Below, in pieces: positions 62,191 through 64,000 of a DNA stretch of 64,000 nt. This stretch comes from Streptomyces humidus (GTDB taxonomy: Bacteria; Actinomycetota; Actinomycetes; Streptomycetales; Streptomycetaceae), in assembly GCF_014649655.1 (NCBI RefSeq), contig NZ_BMTL01000010.1:62001-126000 (forward strand), written 5' to 3'. A program made the translations under genes and the position numbers. The notes beneath the pieces were generated by a model. That model was not told the DNA's origin and did not search any database. It saw nothing but the letters and a program-made list of their open reading frames with translations. The stretch's first letter is position 1. Each line of letters begins with the position of its first letter.

Positions 62191-62643
62191 GAACCGGGTG
62201 AGACCGGTGAGACCGGTGAGACCGGTGAGACCGGTGGGCCTGGCGGGATCGCTGGGTCCGGTGGGGCCGGTGGGTCCGGTGGGACCGGTGGGGACAGGCT
62301 CGCGGACCGGCGCGTGAGCACGGCGTGCGGGAGGCGTCGTCCGCCCCGGGCGTGCGACCGGTTGCCGTGCGTGGCCGGGCGGTGGCCGCAGGCTCCGGCA
62401 CCCGGGGGCGTGAGCCGATCCGCGTACGCCGTCGCTGAGCAGCGCACACGCCTTTCGCGCGCCGGCGCCCGGCATCGCGCGCCCCACAGAGCCGTCCGTC
62501 CGCCCGCGCACTCCGCTCCCGCCCGCCCGCGCACTCCGCTTCCGCGCGCCCCGGTCCCTTCCCCCCAGCCGGACGGGTGGGACGGCGGTGCGGGACGCCG
62601 GACTACCCTGGAGGGTCGATCGATCCCCCCGGGCAGGAGAGAA
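62191..62643. repeat. 453-bp gap with 9-bp tandem repeats and a 17-bp direct repeat
   Basis: No gene. From 62198 to about 62293 ggtgagacc is repeated in tandem (four to five near-perfect units), then decays into ggtgggtcc-type units. At 62501-62517 and 62524-62540 the 17-mer cgcccgcgcactccgct occurs twice (period 23). The promoter of the ABC-F gene should lie near 62590-62635. Confidence 0.75.
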
Positions 62644-64000
62644 ATGGCCGTCAATCTGGTCAATGTCGAGAACGTCAGCAAGGTGTACGGGACCCGTGCG
62701 CTGCTCGACGGCATCTCGCTCGGCGTGTCCGAAGGGGACCGGATCGGCGTCGTCGGCCGCAACGGCGACGGCAAGACCACGCTGATCCGCATGCTCGCCA
62801 AACTGGAGGACGCCGACAGCGGCCGGGTCACGCACTCCGGCGGGCTGCGCATGGGCGTGCTCACCCAGCACGACTCCCTGGACCCGGCCGCGACCGTCCG
62901 GCACGAGGTCATCCGCGACCTGGCCGACCACGAGTGGGCCGGCAACGCCAAGATCCGGGACGTGCTGACCGGACTGTTCGGCGGGCTCGACCTGCCCGGC
63001 TTCCCGCAGGGCCTGGACACCGTCATCGGCCCGCTCTCCGGCGGCGAGCGCCGCCGGATCGCGCTGGCCAAGCTGCTGATCGACGAGCAGGACCTCATCG
63101 TCCTGGACGAGCCGACCAACCATCTCGACGTCGAGGGCATCTCCTGGCTCGCCCGGCACCTGCGCGAGCGCCGCTCCGCGCTCGTCTGCGTCACCCACGA
63201 CCGCTGGTTCCTGGACCAGGTCTGCACCCGCATGTGGGACGTGCAGCGTGGCGACGTCCACGAGTACGAGGGCGGCTACTCCGACTACGTCTTCGCGCGC
63301 GCCGAGCGCGAGCGCATCGCCGCGACGGAGGAGACCAAGCGGCAGAACCTGGTCCGCAAGGAGCTGGCCTGGCTGCGGCGCGGCGCACCCGCGCGCACGT
63401 CCAAGCCCCGCTTCCGCATCGAGGCCGCCAACGAGCTCATCGCGGACGTTCCGCCGCCCCGCGACAGCAGCGAGCTGATGAAGTTCGCCTCCTCACGCCT
63501 CGGCAGGACGGTCTTCGACCTCGAGGACGTCACCGTCCAGGCCGGCCCCAAGGTGCTGCTCAAGCACATCACCTGGCACCTCGGCCCCGGCGACCGCATC
63601 GGCCTCGTCGGCGTCAACGGCGCCGGCAAGACCTCCCTGCTGCGGGCCCTGGCCGACGCGGCCCGGACCGAGGGCGAGACGCAGCCCGTGGCCGGCCGGA
63701 TCGCCGTCGGCAAGACCGTCAAGCTCGCCTACCTCTCGCAGGAGGTCGGCGAACTCGACCCCGGTCTGCGGGTCCTGGAGGCCGTGCAGCAGGTGCGCGA
63801 ACGCGTCGACCTCGGCAAGGGGCGCGAGATGACCGCCGGGCAGCTGTGCGAGACGTTCGGCTTCAACAAGGACAAGCAGTGGACGCCGGTCGGGGACCTG
63901 TCCGGCGGTGAGCGCCGCCGCCTGCAGATCCTGCGTCTGCTCATGGACGAGCCCAACGTCCTCTTCCTCGACGAGCCCACCAACGACCTCGACATCGAGA
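62644..64000 (+). CDS. ABC-F family ATP-binding protein (3' end beyond window)
   Basis: 452 codons are visible and the frame is open at the window end. Two ABC domains sit on one chain without membrane helices. First domain: Walker A GRNGDGKTT, signature LSGGERRRIALAK, Walker B IVLDEPTNHLD. Second domain: GVNGAGKTS, LSGGERRRLQILR, LFLDEPTNDLD. A basic linker (KRQNLVRKELAWLRRGAPAR) lies between them. This is the Uup/EttA-type ABC-F layout: proteins that act on the ribosome, in translation control or antibiotic protection, rather than transport. It is the last member of the conserved rpfB-ksgA-ispE block. Confidence 0.92.
   Translation, partial: MAVNLVNVENVSKVYGTRALLDGISLGVSEGDRIGVVGRNGDGKTTLIRMLAKLEDADSGRVTHSGGLRMGVLTQHDSLDPAATVRHEVIRDLADHEWAGNAKIRDVLTGLFGGLDLPGFPQGLDTVIGPLSGGERRRIALAKLLIDEQDLIVLDEPTNHLDVEGISWLARHLRERRSALVCVTHDRWFLDQVCTRMWDVQRGDVHEYEGGYSDYVFARAERERIAATEETKRQNLVRKELAWLRRGAPARTSKPRFRIEAANELIADVPPPRDSSELMKFASSRLGRTVFDLEDVTVQAGPKVLLKHITWHLGPGDRIGLVGVNGAGKTSLLRALADAARTEGETQPVAGRIAVGKTVKLAYLSQEVGELDPGLRVLEAVQQVRERVDLGKGREMTAGQLCETFGFNKDKQWTPVGDLSGGERRRLQILRLLMDEPNVLFLDEPTNDLDIE

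Overview
The window is high-GC actinobacterial DNA, almost certainly a Streptomyces chromosome. Evidence: very strong G/C bias at third codon positions, frequent GTG starts, an SsgA-like sporulation protein (SsgE), the divisome pair Glp/SepX, an RpfB-type resuscitation factor and an actinomycete integrative and conjugative element (AICE). Gene order matches from memory the S. coelicolor SCO3147-SCO3185 region; that is recall, not a search.

Layout. 1-12.5 kb: MFS exporter (cut by the window edge), CPA1 cation/proton antiporter, secreted penicillin-acylase-type Ntn hydrolase, 5-formyl-THF cyclo-ligase, then a coupled run galU-glp(moeA)-moaC-mogA-GNAT followed by sepX and a tRNA-Ala(CGC). 12.7-19.6 kb: DinB-like protein, GNAT, exonuclease III, a MerR regulator divergent from a translationally coupled monooxygenase/hydrolase/SDR trio, and a small charged protein. 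19.6-28.7 kb: tricorn-like protease, TetR regulator with MMPL exporter, a secreted lamin-tail protein, DUF1876 and a serine hydrolase. 28.8-35.6 kb: an ECF-type Ni/Co importer (CbiM-N fusion, CbiQ, CbiO), ssgE and two paralogous penicillin-binding proteins. 35.9-39.1 kb: an orphan three-gene split cytochrome b cluster and an AraC regulator.

39.29-53.48 kb: a 14.1 kb AICE integrated into the 3' end of pmt (protein O-mannosyltransferase). It has a tyrosine integrase, excisionase, a prim-pol plus SF3-type helicase replication module, an FtsK-like Tra translocase, several small membrane proteins (one resembling the PycTM effector of Pycsar systems), a GntR/UTRA regulator followed by a UTRA-only paralogue, and an AT-richer OLD-family ATPase-TOPRIM nuclease that looks like defence cargo. 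An 89-bp imperfect direct repeat marks the ends. Its four mismatches are all synonymous third-position changes in pmt, so insertion preserves the Pmt protein.

53.4-64 kb: conserved housekeeping block: pmt, rsmI, a zinc-ribbon protein, tatD, rpfB, ksgA, ispE, a small hypothetical, and an ABC-F ATPase cut by the right edge. The most interesting parts are the AICE, including its pmt target, regulator pair and cargo, and the orphan cytochrome b cluster.
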